Shown here one piece after another: positions 61,440 to 64,000 of a stretch of 64,000 bases of DNA; the stretch's first letter is position 1; the number at the start of each line of letters is the position of its first letter. The notes below the pieces were generated by a model. The model was given only the letters and a program-made list of their open reading frames with translations. It had not been told where the DNA came from and made no database searches. The stretch is from positions 124,001-188,000 of the forward strand of contig CAVPWG010000006.1 of the NCBI GenBank assembly GCA_963709425.1, given 5' to 3'. Position numbers and translations under genes: made by a program. This DNA comes from JAICJC01 sp963709425 (lineage in GTDB: Bacteria; Actinomycetota; Thermoleophilia; Gaiellales; JAICJC01).

Positions 61440-62630
61440 ATGATCCCTCCTCGGTCCCAGGGCTATGACGAGGGTCGCCGAAAAATTCCCCGCAACGTGC
61501 GGGCAATGGGCTGGACGAGCCTCGTGAACGACGCCGCGTCGGAGCTCCTCTACCCGGTCCTGCCGCTGTTTCTCGTCGTCACGCTGCACGCCCCGGCGGC
61601 GGCTGTCGGCCTCGTCGAGGGAGCCGCCGGGGCGGCCTCACAGATCGTCGGCTACGTCGTGGGCCGGCGGTCGGATCGCATCCATCGGCGGCTCCCGTTC
61701 GTATGGGTCGGCTACACCCTTTCGAACATCGCGAAGCCGCTTGTCGCGCTCGCCCCGGCGTGGGGCTGGGTGCTCGGCGCGCGTGTGCTCGACCGCACCG
61801 GGAAAGGCATCCGTACCGCGCCGCGCGACGCGCTCCTGCGCGACTCGTCCGACCCCGACCGCGCCGGCGCGACGTTCGGGTACCACCGCTTCATGGATTC
61901 GGCCGGTGCGACCGTCGGCCCGCTCCTGGCCCTCGGGCTGCTCGCCGCCGGGCTCTCGCTCCGACAGGTGATCGCCGTGTCGATCGTTCCGGCCTTCCTC
62001 ACGATGTTCGCGTTGCGCGCCGTCCGCGAGGCGGCCCCTCGCGAGGCGCCCCGGAGCGCGCCGCCGCCGACCCGCGACCTGCCGCGCGCGTTCTGGACGT
62101 TCAGCGCGGCGTGGGTCGTCTTCTCTCTCGGGAACTCGGCCGACGTCTTCCTGCTCCTGCGCGCGAAGGACCTCGGCCTCTCGGCGACCGCGGTGGTGCT
62201 CGCCTACGCCCTCTACAACACGCTCTACTCGGGCCTCTCCTGGCCGCTCGGGCACCTCTCGGACAGCATCGGCCGGCGGCGTCTCCTGGCGGCGGGCCTG
62301 GCAGTCTTCGCCGCCGTCTATGCGGGGTTCGGGATCGCCGCCGGGACCGCGGCGATGTGGCCGCTGTTCGCGCTCTACGGCTGCTACATGGCAGCGACTG
62401 ACGGCGTCGCCCGAGCGCTCGTCGCAGACCTGTCGCCCACCGGGCTGCGAGCGACGGCGCAGGGGACGTTCCGCCTCCTGACCGGCGGCGCCGAGGTGAT
62501 CGCGAGCATCGTCGCCGGCATCCTCTGGTCGAGCGTCGCGCCCGGCGCCGTGTTCGCCCTCGGCGCCGGTGCCGCGCTCGCGGGCCTGGTGCTCCTCACC
62601 GCTTGGGGCCGGCCAACCTCAACGCACTAG
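61440..62630 (+). CDS. MFS transporter
   Basis: 396-residue, 12-helix major facilitator. AMGWTSLVNDAASELLYPVLPLFLV opens TM1; GYVVGRRSDRIHRRLPFVWVGYTLS is the loop 2-3 motif; RVLDRTGKGIRTAPRDALL and GYHRFMDSAGATVGPLLAL resemble the group of uncharacterised MFS proteins near the sugar or antibiotic exporters (RTGKGIRTAPRDAL is their signature). It is adjacent to, and diverges from, glnA. Start ATG 61440 from the hexamer above. Substrate unknown. Confidence 0.85.
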   Translation: MIPPRSQGYDEGRRKIPRNVRAMGWTSLVNDAASELLYPVLPLFLVVTLHAPAAAVGLVEGAAGAASQIVGYVVGRRSDRIHRRLPFVWVGYTLSNIAKPLVALAPAWGWVLGARVLDRTGKGIRTAPRDALLRDSSDPDRAGATFGYHRFMDSAGATVGPLLALGLLAAGLSLRQVIAVSIVPAFLTMFALRAVREAAPREAPRSAPPPTRDLPRAFWTFSAAWVVFSLGNSADVFLLLRAKDLGLSATAVVLAYALYNTLYSGLSWPLGHLSDSIGRRRLLAAGLAVFAAVYAGFGIAAGTAAMWPLFALYGCYMAATDGVARALVADLSPTGLRATAQGTFRLLTGGAEVIASIVAGILWSSVAPGAVFALGAGAALAGLVLLTAWGRPTSTH

Positions 62631-62644
62631 ACTCCCGCGCCGAC

Positions 62645-64000
62645 ATGCGGGCTCGTACCCCACCGGTGCTCGCCGCGGCCGCCGCGATGGGCGTCATGGG
62701 CCTGGCGGCCCCGGCCACGGCCGACGCCCACGCGATCGGCACCGTCACCTACCAGTCCCCGGTGCCCCTGTGGCTGTACGTGCTCGCGGGCGCTGTCGCG
62801 GTCGCCGCGTCGGTGCCGGCTGCCGCCGTCGCCGACACGCGGATCGGCAGCCACGTCGGCCCGAACCTGTATCGGCCCGGCTCCGGCCGGCTCATCCGCG
62901 TCGCCCAGATCGTCACCGCGGCGCTGCTGGTGGAGATCATCCTCGCCGGGATCTTCGGCTCCGAGGAGTTCGCGAGCAATCCGGCGACGGTGCTCGTCTG
63001 GGTCGACCTGTGGGTCGGGCTGGGCCTGGTCGCGGCGATCTTCGGCCACGTGTGGGATCTGGTGAATCCCCTCCGCCTCCTCGGCGACCTCGTCGACCGG
63101 GTGAACCCACAGCCGCCGCTCGTGTATCCGGAGGCGCTGGGCCAGTGGCCCGCGGTGGCCGCCCTCGCTGCCTTCGGCTGGATGGAGCTCGCCTGGCCGG
63201 GCGGGAGCCACCCGTTCGACCTGGCGCTCGTGATCGTGCTCTATCTGCTCGTGCAGGTCATCGGGATGGCGCTGGTCGGCGCCGGCGTCTGGCTCGAGCG
63301 GGCCGAGCTGTTCACGGCGTTCAGCCGGCTCATGGCCCGCGTCTCGCCCTTCGAGTGGTACATCGTCTCGGAGCGGCCGTGCCCCGCCGACCTGCACGAC
63401 CCCGGCGAGGTCGCCGGCTGCGGGGCGTGCTGGCGGCAGGCGGCGCCGGACGAGCGCGGCATTCGCTGGCGCGGCTTCACGTCCGGCGCATGGCGCGATC
63501 TCCCGCTCCTGCCCGGCGGCGCGGCGATGATCGTCGTCCTGCTGTCGATCGTGCTCTTCGACGGCTTCGCCGAGACGATGCGGTTCACGGATGTGGCGCA
63601 GTGGATCCACCGCCACTGGGCATCGCTTCCCGACACGGGCCTTCGGACGCTCATGATGATCGGCTTCGTCGTCCCGCTGGCGGCGATCTTCGCGGTCGTG
63701 GCGGCCGCGGTGGGCCTCCGCGGGCGCGGCTTTCGCGACGCCGTCGATCGGTACGCCCCAACGCTCATGCCGATCGTGGCCGCCTACTTCGCGGCGCATT
63801 ACCTGCTCTACCTCGTGAGCTACGGGCAGCTCACGTGGAAGGTGATCATCGATCCGCTCGAGCGCGACTGGGTGCCGGACCTCGGGGCATGGACCGGCTA
63901 CCCCTCCGGCGCCGTCTGGGCGTTCCAGGTCATCGTGATCGTGCTCGGGCACATCTGCGCGATCTTTGCCGCGCACCGCATCGCGCTCAGAGGCGCCCCA
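62645..64000 (+). CDS. Integral membrane protein, 5' part (runs off the window)
   Basis: Open to the last base: 452 codons from ATG 62645, 15 nt after the MFS stop. Signal-like start (PPVLAAAAAMGVMGLAAPATADAHA) and about nine hydrophobic helices, for example VPLWLYVLAGAVAVAASVPAAA and AVWAFQVIVIVLGHICAIFAAH. Between helices there is a loop with CPADLHDPGEVAGCGACWRQ (C...CxxC). It may bind a metal or form a disulfide. No family recognised with confidence. TAGACT lies 11 nt upstream of the ATG, partly over the MFS stop. Confidence 0.65.
   Translation, partial: MRARTPPVLAAAAAMGVMGLAAPATADAHAIGTVTYQSPVPLWLYVLAGAVAVAASVPAAAVADTRIGSHVGPNLYRPGSGRLIRVAQIVTAALLVEIILAGIFGSEEFASNPATVLVWVDLWVGLGLVAAIFGHVWDLVNPLRLLGDLVDRVNPQPPLVYPEALGQWPAVAALAAFGWMELAWPGGSHPFDLALVIVLYLLVQVIGMALVGAGVWLERAELFTAFSRLMARVSPFEWYIVSERPCPADLHDPGEVAGCGACWRQAAPDERGIRWRGFTSGAWRDLPLLPGGAAMIVVLLSIVLFDGFAETMRFTDVAQWIHRHWASLPDTGLRTLMMIGFVVPLAAIFAVVAAAVGLRGRGFRDAVDRYAPTLMPIVAAYFAAHYLLYLVSYGQLTWKVIIDPLERDWVPDLGAWTGYPSGAVWAFQVIVIVLGHICAIFAAHRIALRGAP

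Overview
The window is very GC-rich (roughly 70% by eye), densely packed and almost free of mobile DNA. Stop/start overlaps (ATGA, GTGA, TAGTG) and GTG starts are frequent, and many genes have a TANNNT hexamer 6-8 nt before the start codon instead of a Shine-Dalgarno site. This fits a chromosome of a high-GC actinobacterium-like lineage. A Thermoleophilia/Gaiellales-type organism is my best guess, but no rRNA or other phylogenetic marker was compared. I saw no tRNA, rRNA, CRISPR array, insertion sequence or prophage.

Layout. 1-6320: the end of a beta-propeller protein; a 2-oxoacid dehydrogenase operon (E1alpha, E1beta, E2) facing a paaABCD phenylacetyl-CoA epoxidase operon across a tiny palindromic promoter. 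6640-28473: a redox and stress region with an NADH-dehydrogenase/SQR-like flavoprotein; a two-component system followed by an ApbE, ferric-reductase-like cytochrome, ferredoxin reductase and ferredoxin operon; a frame-broken P-type metal ATPase; four universal stress proteins; a GNAT/acyl-CoA synthetase fusion; acetate kinase; phosphoketolase; and a DUF4389 membrane protein. 29033-35295: the lower phenylacetate pathway (PaaG, PaaF, an Oah/MenB-like crotonase, an EthD-like protein, an aldehyde dehydrogenase, PaaJ-like thiolase) divergent from a 3-hydroxyacyl-CoA dehydrogenase. 35309-51754: an aromatic-ring monooxygenase, RNase H, Nudix, uvrA, a sulfatase lipoprotein, a PH-domain protein, an M24 peptidase, uvrB, GNAT, SRPBCC, a lytic transglycosylase, coaE, rpsA, a putative glycosidase lipoprotein and a zinc-ribbon protein. 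51751-64000: polA, malic enzyme, an AraC-DinB regulator, a MerR-MFS operon, an MBL-fold protein, glnA, a second MFS transporter and the start of a membrane protein that runs off the end.

How it fits together. The two paa blocks could take phenylacetyl-CoA (perhaps made from phenylpyruvate by the 2-oxoacid dehydrogenase) through ring epoxidation, isomerisation, ring opening and beta-oxidation. PaaK and PaaE are not in the window. Phosphoketolase plus acetate kinase and the acyl-CoA synthetase would make ATP from sugar phosphates and acyl-CoAs, and their neighbours (universal stress proteins, metal ATPase, alternative redox chain) suggest a low-oxygen or energy-stress programme. uvrA, uvrB and polA together supply nucleotide excision repair.

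Caution: about fifteen apparent one-base indels interrupt otherwise perfect genes, including rpsA and uvrB. They look like sequencing or assembly errors more than real pseudogenes, and they affect the boundaries of several entries.
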